A stretch of 64,000 nucleotides of DNA, from contig NC_092573.1 of NCBI RefSeq assembly GCF_037975245.1, forward strand, positions 6,994,501-7,058,500, given 5' to 3'. The translations under genes were made by a program, and so were the position numbers. Positions 25,201-39,034 of this stretch are shown one piece after another. Positions within the stretch are counted from its first letter, which is position 1; every line of letters begins with the position of its first letter. This DNA is from Apostichopus japonicus (Eukaryota > Echinodermata > Holothuroidea > Aspidochirotida > Stichopodidae). Under the pieces are notes generated by a model. That model did not search any database. It was given only the letters and a program-made list of their open reading frames with translations, and was not told the DNA's origin.

Positions 25201-26282
25201 GCTTCTCAATTTCAGAATTTTTCTTTGCAATAATTAAATCAATTCAATGTAAATCGCTTCGCATAGAGTATCAAATGTTGCCAGATAGTAGAATTATTTT
25301 TGTGTTTGCTTGTAATTTGAGACACTTCCGAGAACTGATTTTTTCGTTCACAGATTACGAAGTCAATATTTCTGATCATTGCCATGTATCGTGATCTTTA
25401 ACAGAGCTTATAGTCACTAATTCGAAGAGTTATACCATTTATTAAATTTAGGACTGCGGGAATTCCTCCTAAAAGAATGACGTCAGGGAGTAAATAGATT
25501 TATTGAAGATCTTCAGTGACTAAGAGGTAATCAAATCTTTTTGGAGGGAATTGACCGATTACTTCGATGCGAACCAAGTCCCTAGCCAATCAACGGAGCA
25601 ATATATCACCATGCAGCAGTACGCCAAACTTGGCTTTATCGCAGAGGCGAAAAAGTGTTCCCTGAATTCCATGACTATATATACCAGGCTGCAGAAGACT
25701 AGAACGGAGGTGGTGTTCTAAAGCAAGTAAATAGACACACACAATGCTGACGGTAAGCCGTACTACAGTTAAAAGATATCCTTCCGAAAGGAAAAGTGCC
25801 TCTACTGAAGTGAACGTTTTTAGCATGTTAAGTACCCCCCCCCCCCGCCCCTCCCCCCCCCCCCAGAAGCATACGTGGTTGTATCCTCTTCTATAGTGCT
25901 ACTTACAAGTGAATATAGAAAGGGCAACGTATACATATTCCTATAAATTTACATCCATTGTCTTTCTGAGAGTAGAATATCATCAACAAAACCGTTTCCC
26001 TAAGCACGTGATACGAAACAGTTATAGTAACATTGGTCACTCTGATCTGGCTTGGGCTAAGACCAGGGATGGGAGGGGCGGATCTGAGATTACATGACGC
26101 TTGTTATATTGTAAGCTATAGTGTTTCTTAACTTCTTCCGCTTCTCGCACCCCTTAGCAATTGAAGAAGGACTTCTGCACCCGTTTTACCGGCTGTGGAT
26201 GTGCTCACAGGGGTGAAACTATAGGCCCATTGGTGGGATGCAATTTATGGACGCCCACGCACACACAGAGACTTCTAAACCT

Positions 26283-26550
26283 GTTGCTCGACATCAGTAC
26301 CCGATTTTACACGACGAACACAGATTTAAGTTAGTACAATAATAATTTGCATATGTTTTTTGTATTAGGCGTGGGTGTCCAGGACCCGCTGATGGCCCCT
26401 GGTGGGATCCATGGTTGGAATCCCCGGAAGGCCACGTTGTTTGGTGCAAAGCAGGGCCAGAGATCGCTTAAAATGGCGCACATCGGTACTCGACTTTACA
26501 TGACGTGCAAAGATTGAATCTATTGCCTTGGTTAATTCAATGATATACAA
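26283..26550. repeat. Diverged direct duplication
   Basis: The stretch around 26292-26330 (ACATCAGTACCCGATTTTAC, ACGACG..CAAGATTT-like) recurs in diverged form around 26477-26517 (CACATCGGTACTCGACTTTAC, ATGACGTGCAAAGATT). Both are preceded by sequences containing TGGTGGGAT. They are two decayed copies of one repeat; the class is unknown. Confidence 0.5.
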
Positions 26551-29164
26551 TTACACACACAAACCAATTGTAACTTTATAATGTCATTACTTTCAGTTTC
26601 TAAACAGGCCATAGCGTCTAAACTTTGATCTGCCAGTAAACAGTAAAAGTTTATGCTGAGGTGCCTGGATATGGATATAGATTTGTTTCAAACGTTTGCT
26701 CCTTTCTGCAATGTTGTTGTTTATGCCTATAGTTTCGTTACACCCCCTGAGGGAGAGGGGGGTGGGGGTAACATGCACCCCTGTAAAGAATCGCTGTTGT
26801 ATGCAATGAATGAATTAAAAACTATTGGCAATGTAATGAGAAGGACGCGATGCAATACACGAGTTGCCTATCTAGTTAATGCCAGAATTTTTGACATATG
26901 TGCTGTGTCGCGCATGTAATGTTAATTTTAAGAACCAATGACATATACTCACCGCATCGCTAAAGAATCTTTGTGAATATTCCCCCATTTCTTGCCTCTC
27001 GTCAACCTAATTTAGAACCTGGACAGATGAACAAGCACGAAAATCGAAAACCTCTCTGTAGACAAAAAAAAAATGCAAAACAAGTATAGATTGAGGAAAA
27101 TGCGAAAGGTGAATTTGTTGAAATGTTAAACAGCGAAAAATATATGTATAGATCAGGTACAAGAACCAAATTACGACAGCAAATAATGATGATAACGTTA
27201 CAGGTCATTTAAAGACCGTGACTTAGAACAGCGCCATCACAAGATGGATGGTCTGTTCACTCATGTCATAGGTTTAAAATTGGTTAATTATGAAATTAAT
27301 AAAGTTTGACTGACTTTCACAAATCCAAAGTGGGAGGAACAGAATCTGAGTTGAAAATGTTGAAACGTTGGTTCCATGACTTATATAATATTATACACAT
27401 ATACAGTGAACTGTGCTAACGCAGAGAGCAACAGTTCTTAACAGTTATTTAAAGACTGGTTTAAAATGACGTAAATCCATTACATTTATCACGTGATAGT
27501 AGTTGCTATGGTTTTGAATTTTATATATTTTTAGTGTATGGTAGGCGTATCAGGTAATCAGTCGTATGCGCGAAGGATATATATGACACCATGCAAGATA
27601 TCCACTGGTTTCAAGGACGTGCAATCCGACGTAACATAAATTTACTATGGTTTCATTTGTGATTTCCCGGCCTGCATTTAGCGACTACATGACAAGTGCA
27701 TGGTCTATTAAGTATTAGCCAATCAGCTAGCCTTTTATATATACAAATATTACACATTAAATTTACACATTCAGTGTCGGATTCAAGGATTTGCTTTATT
27801 TAGTCTTTTGTGTTGAATTTGGCAGATTTTCGATGCAGTTCATTACCATTTATTTCATTTAGTTCATTTGATTACGTTCAGGTTTTATTTCAATTAAGGA
27901 AGAAAAAGTATTAAAAACTGTTACTTTCCGATGAAACTATACCTTTACGGTGAGTTATAAAATATAAAAATGTGTCCGTCCGACGATATTTTCTGAAGGG
28001 AAACTGTAATTTCTTTTCTCGTGACACATTTGTATTTCTGTGTATTACTTTTTATCAATTGTGTACTTCTACTTTGAATATAGTTTTGGTATACGTTTGG
28101 TCAATTTACAGAAAGTTCGTGACCCATTCAGATACTTTAGTATATACAGATAAAGCCTGCAGTATATTTAAAACAACTCAAAAAACAAATCCATAACAAA
28201 TTCACGTCGTATGCAGAGAGTCAAAATAATTTTAAAGAAACCGTATACAATAATTCCACGAAAGAGTTTAAATATATCTTGCCAAAAGTTTAAAGTTACT
28301 TCAATCAAGGAAATCTGAACCGATTTTTTGAAATCCATTAATCTTCATATGTACTCGCGTTATGAATCTAGGCTTTTCGACTCGTTCGTTATAATGACAG
28401 TGAATTGTTCAACAAACTGCAGTTATAGTGCAAGTGACCATTTGCAGTGATGGCTAACAAAAAGAAGGAAATATCCACGGACGGTTTTACCATTTAGTAA
28501 GCTGGAAAACCTGATACATCTTCTTCAAACAAAGGTCATCAGAGGTAATGAAAATGGTCGGAAATGAGTTTAGCCTTAATCGATAGAGTAGAAAGAGTGG
28601 TTGGGTGTCAGGTATCGATATACTATCCGTTATTGATTACCAATGGCCTTAATTTAAAACATTTAATTGGTCCAAAATGTTAAACTTGAGGTCAACGGAA
28701 GTTCAGCGCTTTACCATATATGGAAGTTAAGATAAGTATATGTTGATTAGTATTTCTTGTCATCAAGTCTTCTTCATTCGTTATACTTGCTTGGGTGAAG
28801 TTGCGGCACTCTGCATAAAATACAATGGACTCGAAATGTCGAAGGCTCCTCTAAGGGGAGGCATAGCCTATGGGTACCCAATACATTTAAATGTCTAATT
28901 GAACAGTTCTAAATGTCTGAGAGTAATGTGGAGAGTCAGATCCCCCTGGAAAGTGTGTGTGTGTTTTTTTTTTTAAAGGCTTAAACCTTTTTTTTTTAAA
29001 TTTGCGGTAGGGCCCGGGGGGTGTGGGGGAGGTCCCCAAATCCCCAAAATAGTATACGGCTTCAATGACTAAGGGCGGCACTCCTTTCATAATAGTCTTT
29101 CATTCGTATATGCCCCCCCCCCCCCCCGCCAGAGATTCGGACCCTCTCATGAAATCAGTCGGGA

Positions 29165-29495
29165 GAAAGTTTGAATTCCGTTTAGAGCTACTCTTACATA
29201 GAAACCTAATAATAGTCTAAATAGGCCTAAGAATGCAACATTTGACTTATTAGAATTGGGGAGTACATGGGAGTCGGCTTGAACGATCCCATGGCAGCAC
29301 CTCTCCTTTATAAAATACCTCATTCGCATCTAATCCTCCCATAAGATTCAGGTGACTATACCTAAACCAATCACAGGGAAGTTTGGAGTTTATTTATATT
29401 TATCAGCAAAATGTTGCGCAAAGAGCGACTTATATGAAACTAAACTATAACCTAAATATGCCTCAGAATGCATCATTTCACGTTTATTTATCGGG
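29165..29495. repeat. Two diverged copies of a short repeat
   Basis: A block ending CTAAATAGGCCTAAGAATGC (about 29216-29235) matches a second block ending CTAAATATGCCTCAGAATGC (about 29453-29472), with related sequence before each. The motif resembles the interior of the hAT-type MITE at 7.7-8.0 kb, so these may be decayed remnants of similar elements. Confidence 0.35.
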
Positions 29496-30614
29496 GTGGG
29501 TGTGGGTGGGGGGGGGTAGGGGTAGGGTGCATTATGCACATATTATATACCGACTGATCACGTAAGGTGACACAAACCATGTACCTCGCTTAAACACAAA
29601 TATCGCTAAGCAACCCTTGAGTTATGTTAGTGGATTTGATTGAATCCGCATCTACGATACCTGTATTTTATAAGAACACCCGTCATCTTTTTTGGGCAGT
29701 ATTAATTGACAATTCAAACAAACGACCGCGTGAAAAGGGAATTAGTTTAATCATCTAGGGCGCATACCTTTAATATGAACCCAAATATACGAGTGACTGC
29801 AGTCCTGTTCGTGTGACTGTGATGCTACTATGTGCTGTCTCTTACTTATATAAAACACAATTAGATTTGATAAGTCTTACGCGGAAGTCTTTACCCTCTG
29901 GATTGAAGTTTGGGTGCACTTGTAACCACGTTCTGCCAGCAGCGTGCACCTTCTTTCAAACCCCTGATGTAAGTTAGGTACATATAAAATGGCCTGGGAC
30001 TTTTTTTATTTATTAAAGTTACTTTGGGGAAAGTGCATAAAACGGGGAAAGTAGCATAATCGATAACTGAGGTGCCCTTATGTCCTGTTCACTTTAACGT
30101 TAAGTGGTCTGGGCATGAGCAATCAAAATGGTAAATGAACGAAAATACTACATATGGGTATCTCGGAGTGGGTAAGTGTAGAAGTGTAACATAGATTGAT
30201 TCGGGGAATAGGATGGGCCAGTGGGGCGGGGGGGGGGGCATTCAGGGAGTGGGTGAGGGAGAGCATGCCGTGCGCAAAGCTTAAGTATTCATGCATAAAT
30301 CCCATGTGTGACACATGTAAGAAAAATTATCAAAATTAGCAGCAATTGACTAAAACGAAGCATGGATCTAATTTTGCTTAATATTATCGGAAGGTCCAGA
30401 GTCTTCCGTTCTGCAATTTTAGGGCCTATGTACAAATTATTTGGTAGATCAATACATATTATTTTAAAGCATATGTTTAAAAATGTCAAAATATCTATAT
30501 GCACTATATAGATATAAAAATAAACAAAATATTAACAGTATTAATAAAATAATATCAAATAAATATGTAATATTGCAATTAAGAAAGGAAGGCAGCAGGT
30601 AGTGTGACGTCATT

Positions 30615-30920
30615 CAGGGGCGTAGCGAGGAATTTTCCAAGGGAGGGGCGAATCTGTAGGCAAATTATCAGAGCCTTAGATTCGGCATTGGAAACTATCT
30701 AAGCATAGCGCCAACATGAGTTGGCGCGAAGCGTACAAGAAAATTTTGGCCGAAAATGCCTCCCAGATCGCTGGAAATGGCACTTCCCAGGCCTTGTTAG
30801 TTGCATCTAAGCATTTTTTATTTTGAAATTACTAGCGATATCATAAAAAATACAAATAATATGCTCAAGGGGGGGTGGGCGGTTGCCCCCTTTGCCCCCC
30901 CCCCCTTGGCTACACGCCTG
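30615..30920. mobile_element. hAT-type non-autonomous element (MITE)
   Basis: Left end CAGGGGCGTAGC and right end GCTACACGCCTG form imperfect inverted repeats. They are flanked by ACGTCATT (30607-30614) and ACGTAATT (30921-30928), an 8-bp target duplication with one mismatch. The 306-bp body carries an internal small hairpin, GCGCCAACATGAGTTGGCGC (about 30710-30729), and a long G then C run near the right end. No protein is encoded. It is the same class of element as 7679-8046 but not a close copy. Confidence 0.75.
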
Positions 30921-30928
30921 ACGTAATT

Positions 30929-32153
<1,225 letters not shown>

Positions 32154-32204
32154 TGGCGAAAATCAAGTTCTCCCTAGATTTCCTGAATTACAACACACAT
32201 CAGT

Positions 32205-32425
32205 TACTATATATACAGGCTTTTGAGAGTAAACTCATAGCATTTGCCGATAATTAGCAGAAATAAGTGCAGAGCTTAAGTTACTATAAATGCTTTTGAG
32301 AGCAGACTATGATATTTGCCGATTATTTGCAGAAATACATGCAGAGCTTAAGTTACTATACAGGCTTATGAGAGCAGACTCAAACCATTTGCCGATGATA
32401 AGCAGAAATACGTGCAGAGCTTTAG
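32205..32425. repeat. Three-copy tandem repeat, unit about 72 bp
   Basis: Three adjacent copies, each starting TTACTATA, containing GAGAGCAGACT or GAGAGTAAACT, then TTTGCCGAT, and ending GCAGAGCTTAAGT or GCAGAGCTTTAGT. The array begins 50 bases after the (TA)n block. Confidence 0.85.
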
Positions 32426-35400
32426 TTAAGTATGGAAATCATTATGACTATTATATTCCTGATAATTGTTAACCTATTTACCATATGTGTGAATTCTGTT
32501 TTCTGGCAGAAAATTGCCAGTGCCTTCTCCGTTCTACTGGCAAAATACAATGGTATTAAATCTGCGATTTGGAGGCCTATTGTGAATAACAATACATGCC
32601 TCATTACATGAGATTTCGCAATATATAATAATAGATCACAAAGAAAACCAATTCATATATAATTGTTAACACGTAAACATAAAGCAAATTAACATGTAAA
32701 CAAGTTGCATATAAACCTATACCTTAGTGGGCGGCTCTCACACAGCAAAGAAATATGATCCACTTGAAGTTTATTGTTGGCAAATAATATACTTAATGTT
32801 ATAAATTCAATACTAAACAGTACATATTTATAATAACTATTATAATCAAGTATTATTAATTACGTTACCGGAAATATTAACTTTTCTTGTATCTGTTTGT
32901 GTTGTATTCATATACGGTCACCTGATCGACTCCCACCAAGATCAAAGACACATCACAGCAGGATTTGTAATTACTATTTGTGTTTATTGCAGATCACCCA
33001 TGGTAGGCCGCACCTGTCTTCTCCTGTGTAGCGTGGCAGCTGTCTCGGAGCTCCCGCTGATACCAAACCAAGCAGGTTATTAAAAATTGATGACATGTGG
33101 TATAGGTATAAATGCGATACAGACACATCATTGTACAATAGCGAAACTTGGTTGTTCTTATCCACCACGACCCACCTCCCCATCCCCTTATTTCTTCCTA
33201 TTCCATCACCAATTCACTTGGACCCAAACTCTTCATCCGAGAAGTACCTTCTGTCGAGTTAAATGCCATACTTGGCAATAAATATAGTTTAAGCACAGGA
33301 CTGGTTACCGTTTTATAAATACACACGCATGCAGGCACATAATGGAACAGTGAATGGTGTTATATATAAATTCGAGATGCTGTGAAGGAAGGTATATATA
33401 TATATGTTCCATCGCAGGAAGCTCAGTGGAATTATGGTGTTTTCTTGATAAAAGTCATCTGGAACATATTAGATATCCTTCATTCTGTCTCAATTTACGC
33501 CATAGAAGCGCCTTTCTAAATATTTAGTAATCATAATAAACCAAACACTTATATAATTATAAGAAAAAGTTGTCAAAAGCTACTAACATTTGTAACGATC
33601 TGTATTAGAGCTTCGGAAACATCTGATGATTTTACACTGCCTAGGTTTATGAATTATTAAGTGAGAAGAAGATTTACCGATATTATGGCTAGAATTTTCA
33701 ATAGGTCCATTGTGGTTCCATATAGCAAACTTCTTTGACAATACTTAGTTTTGATCTATCTAGAGGGAGGGAGTGAACCAGGGAAATGTGCCCCTACCCC
33801 TCCGTCCTTCGTTTTGTTAACAACCTTCAAACATGCCTCTATCAATATAGAAATACTTCATTTGGGTAATAAAAAGTAGCCTTTTTCTATTATTATAATT
33901 TAAAAGTGCACTTTTGTTACTTAAAGAAAGTGTCCTTTTGTTGTAAAAGGTATTAGGAAAACACAATTAAAAAGTGCCCTTTGCCCTTAGCATTCAAGCA
34001 CTGGAATTTTTGATACGGAATGCAAGGATTTATTTTCTGGGAAAGTATGGGGAACATTGTGGTTTTCCTCCTCAAATGTAAGTCACATGTCGCAATGCTC
34101 TTCAAAGTTTGTGTGCTCCTCCCCCCCCCCCCTCCCCGCCTTCCCACATTTTGAAACCTCTTCGGCCTTCCCTGCTACTAAAGTCTTCAGAAAGCTAAAA
34201 CTGCACAGACACCAAAACCTTGAGCAATGCCTTCTGATACGGTATCTAACTAATGCGTTCAGCAGTGGCTTTTGAAAATGAAACATTGTATTGTTTTATA
34301 TATTTCTTTCATATTAAAAGTGAATTAGACATTCTTCCCGGCTAGTCAGGGAACATTTACTTTGACTCAAGATACATTTCTCTCTATAACATTTTGGTCG
34401 CCGCCGCTTTGACTAAGTTTTGGTCTAGAGCCTATGAATAACGATTACAAGAGGGGTGATCTTTCACTGCTTGGGTTTTTCTGATCGTTGTAACACATGT
34501 AAATGATGAGATGTTAACCCTGGCAACGAGAAATTGAACCATAAACAAACCCTGCTTACGTCTTGGAGTACTCTACTTCAGATAGGGTGAAATAGACAGA
34601 ATGTTTTCTTAGGCCTCCAACTATAGAACGCATCCGGTCTCGCATTACTCAACCACCACATGGCGTCATATACAATACGCGGTTCACGACAAATGCAGTT
34701 TCTGGTTTTTATATTATTGTTGTTGTAGTATTCTTTAGGGACTAGAGTCGATGGGTTTTTTCTCCTTCTAGTTATCGGATAGCTATTTCTCTCACGACTT
34801 TATTATTATTTTTTACATCTATGCAAAGTAACAAAGTTACAAATACTACTAGGTTAGCACCACACAGCATATTCACCTCAATAACTCAAATAAAGAAAAC
34901 AAAACAAGACAAACAAACAAGTAAGAAAATAAATTCAAATAAAACAAAGAAACAAATAACAACTTGCTGCCATATTCTGGAACAGACATGAAATTCACGA
35001 ATACGTGGTAAAATTAAGGAATTTCATATTTTAGTGAAGTGATACTTTGGAAATCATAGCGCGTTGTACTGTATGATTCTGGCAGTACTAGGAAACGTTT
35101 AAGCTGTTGTTTTGGTGCATGGAAGAACATGAAAGAATAGTTATAAAATGTATTCATGTGCCTCTATAGAAGCCCTGTTGTTGTCACTCCCTTTTTGTTG
35201 TTTCTTGCTCCTTCGTAGAAAAAGCCATCTATGGTTCAATGTTAAAGAAATAACTATAACAGGGAGAGTAGCAGTTGTGAGTCTATTGTGGTAAAAATTG
35301 TTTGGCCCATGACTTAATTTTTTAGCAAGGAGTGGTCCGTTTAGATATATTTTTACACAGAATAACAGTCATTTAAACCCTTTACTTTCCCATTGATCAA

Positions 35401-37516
35401 TTTCTATATAGGCACATATGTAGAGACATTAACATTACAAAATATTACCGCCTGTTTTATTTGAAACATGTTTGTGGGAACAGTATCGTTTGAACAGAGC
35501 GAGTTTTTCCTATCACATGTGTAGGCTACTGTAACAACCGTTTTGTTATTTTCTTGATAAGAATTGCAAGCGATCTTCCTTTTGATATTCGAGGAGAATG
35601 ACACAATGTGACAGATGGGATCCAATTGACATATTTTATGTGACAACTCCATCTGATAAAGCCACGATGCAGCAATATAAAATTACAGTTTAGACTTTAC
35701 AAGGTTGACATGTGTCTTTTCTGAACAACTTTGGCAGGTTTTTGGTGGGAGGCGAAATATATTCTTATCGGCGACAATTCAGAGACAAAACAAGACGATC
35801 AACATGAAAAAAAAACTTCAAGTGGGAGGAAAGACAGTAACAGGTTCATGTATATTTAATATAGATTTGTACACGTTATCGCAAACCGCGTTCCATATGC
35901 GTGTTGATCAACTAATATACATCTAAAGTAGATGGTTACAACACAGCTCACTAAACAGTATTAATATTGTACACATTATTTTATGATAACGATATATTCA
36001 AGTACCAGATCAGTTTTCTTTTGGATCAGATGGCCGGAGAGAAGCGGGAAGGGGGGGGGGGGGCTGGTTCACAAGGTGGCAAAAACATGGACATAGACTT
36101 CACCAAACCTGTCTTACAGGGTTTCTTCTTTTGTCCCTGTCATAATGTGTGCAAGGGTATTTGTGTTGTATCTAAACATTATCATCAAAGATTATGGAAA
36201 CATAATTGGAGACTGATGTGGGATATTATAGTGAGAACTAACACTGAAAAAATACACCCTCTCTCTATATTAATCTGATCCGATACGAATTTCTGTATCA
36301 CATCTTCGTCATCCTATACGCTTAAAGAAAACTTAAGATATCGACAAATAAATATATTCATTAGTGAGCAGACAAGACCATTCTGACAACTACCGCATGC
36401 AGTGAAATAGTATTAGAAAAATAACTGGAGGAAATGTCCTAAGGAAGGGGGGGGGGGGCTTTCTTATACACTTTTCCCCATACACTTTTCTGATACTGAG
36501 ACCAATGTGTACTCATGCATAGAGGAGTCCTCTGCAATTCATTTTCCGTTGAATGTTAATCGTGTTCATAATTACAAAGATATTTAAAGGCCTTATATCG
36601 AAACGTTAGACGCACGGCTAAAATCATGTTGTCACTATGAAATCTGCCAAGCCGAGCCTGCACATGCACCCTGTCTCTCCATCTGTCAACACGTATAACC
36701 TTGGACATGTCGCCCTATATCTGTCCTGTACAGCATGACTATGTAACGAAATAAAATATAACATGTTAATACTCAACGTCGACTGTGTTCTAGTTGATTG
36801 CTTAAAGAACTCATATATCTAAACAAGGAAACATGACAGTCTTTAGAGAGAAATCCAGATTTATTAATCGGCGGAAAGCTTTCAGTACATGTTCCCCGCT
36901 GGAATAAAGAAAAATATAAGCCCCTGCAATACAACGCGATAACCTACATTCATAACTCAAAGGTCATATTTCAAATCAACTGTGTCAGAAAATATCATGT
37001 GACAAACTCAATTAATGTTTCGACCAATAATATTAGAAGAAAGTGTCTGTGATTTGTTATCGTACGACAGTTATTGTGACGTGAGCGTTATGTTACATTT
37101 CCTGAAAGCCAGAGTCCTTCATTAAGTATACGCCTTCATACATATTTTTTTCTAGTGGTATTAAAGTTATAGTATATTTTCGCTACATTATTAGACGATG
37201 TTGTATTATTAATAAATGGTGCAAGTCCTATCCCGGTCTATCAACATATTGAGTATATAAGCATCCCTCTTGGATACATTCAGTCTTTGTATTTGACATA
37301 TTGGATATATAGCTTTACTGATCTAATTCTCCTGCTGTACGGTAAACCTATAGGACCATTCAACACATACACAGGCCTATAACCTGCCGGTTTTTTTGCG
37401 ATAGGCTTGTCAAACTAACCAACCTTTTTCAAGAAACTAAATATCATAATATGAAACGTACGCTATATTCCAACGGATTACTTCATCATTTTTATCATAT
37501 CTAGAAGGTCAGATGA

Positions 37517-37520
<4 letters not shown>

Positions 37521-37559
<39 letters not shown>
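37521..37559. repeat. (TA)n microsatellite
   Basis: About 19 uninterrupted TA dinucleotides. Confidence 0.95.
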
Positions 37560-37561
<2 letters not shown>

Positions 37562-38581
37562 CCTGATGTTATTTTAACTTGAGATAAATTGAAATGTGTT
37601 TTCACTTCACTCCGTTGAACGTGCATATACGTCACCTATCCATTCTCGTATAATCGTCATGTAAATCACAGCATGGCAGTGACTATATTTCTTTGAGCAC
37701 ATTGAGGTACTTGCAACCAGACACTTTCTATTAATTTTTATTTAGATAAAGCCTTATCTTCATAGAGGTCTAAAAGTGTCGTATATCTCATCCATGCAGA
37801 GTTAGGTAAGAGTAATCTCGAGCGAAGAGCACTTTGTTGTGATTATATTAAATTAGGAAACCGAAGACTCTAGGGTGGATAAGAGATAGAACCAGATGTT
37901 TTCTCTTAGGGATTTGTCAATTTGTTAGATACAATTTTAACCTTCATTTTCTTTCGATCTTAGAATAATGTTGTGACTAACTATGGCGCCCCAGTAACCC
38001 TCTTGGTCTTCTTTGATTCCTCAGGTCGACAATGATAACATTTTTGACACTATTTTATAACCTTCTTTTTTATGATTCATTGATGAAAAACCAGAGTATT
38101 GTGAGTTAAGTAAAACAAGTCCGATATATAGAGAAGTGAAGTAAGAGCAAGAGAGCGAGAGAGAGTCAGAGGTGGAGAGAGAACAGAAGATAAAATCAAT
38201 GTAACTCGTATGAATGGGTTCTTGGTAACACTCACAATCATTTGCCATGAATGTTGTACTAAAATGTAAATACATCTCCCTAAAAAATACTGTAGGTTTG
38301 TATCTCAACTACTTTCATCACTGCTCCTTTCCAAAAGCTGTTCTGAGAAATTCAAAGTGCTGGTTGTGAAGGAAGCTCTTTCTTATTATACTAGACAACA
38401 CTTTACCATTACAAGGCACTTGACTGATACGTTAAACAACAAAGCAAAACAACTAACATCATAGTAATTGAGAAAGTTTCTTCGAACATCCATTATGTAG
38501 TACAAACATAAATAACAGCATCACGTAAGACAGTTATCACTCTCAAATCCTCGAATTATTCAAACCATCAGTAGTAAATAA

Positions 38582-39034
38582 TCAAGTCCGCCATTTGCTT
38601 TCGAAGATCATTTTCTCATAAACGTCTTAGATCACATTCTATCTTGCTGGATAGATTGGGAAGAAGGCATTGAATATTCAAGGGTGCATGGTTCATTCTT
38701 ATCACAAGTTAAGTATAGCGAGCCAGACTGGTGTTATGCATGGTGCGATTCAAAATACTGGCTAGGATTACACGGTGAGCCTCTCTATCTAGCAATAAAT
38801 GAGGAACAAATCTTTAACATACATCATATTTACATCGTTATATGTGTGTACCAAGCTAAAGATGAACGATGGAGACCGGTTAACTATAATGTTGAACAAA
38901 TCTTAAAGCTCCTCGGAATCAACAACTCACAGACCATATTTCTACCCTATGAGTTTAAAATTTCTCTTGGTGTAAAAAAGGAACCATATGAGGGAGTATC
39001 CGGCGGACAATATCTTGTTTGTGTATTTGTTTAA
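38582..39034 (+). CDS. Unrecognised open frame of about 150 codons (possible exon or element remnant)
   Basis: Open from a stop just upstream of 38582 to TAA at 39032-39034. There is no convincing ATG near its beginning, so it would have to be an internal or terminal exon. The residue make-up is varied and protein-like, unlike the repeat-driven frames around it: several Trp and Cys, segments such as YSEPDWCYAWCDSKYWLG, then YNVEQILKLLGINNSQTIFL and a basic stretch near the end. I do not recognise a family. In AT-rich DNA of this length, one open frame of this size by chance would not be surprising, so the call is tentative. Confidence 0.25.
   Translation, partial: SSPPFAFEDHFLINVLDHILSCWIDWEEGIEYSRVHGSFLSQVKYSEPDWCYAWCDSKYWLGLHGEPLYLAINEEQIFNIHHIYIVICVYQAKDERWRPVNYNVEQILKLLGINNSQTIFLPYEFKISLGVKKEPYEGVSGGQYLVCVFV

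Larger units (their letters stand above)
22216..30614. other. Intergenic, no gene seen
   Basis: AT-rich sequence with C runs immediately after the LINE (22229-22248) and at 23086-23104, 25838-25864 and 29110-29127, and a duplicated segment at 26.3-26.5 kb. No open frame resembles a known family. Confidence 0.5.
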
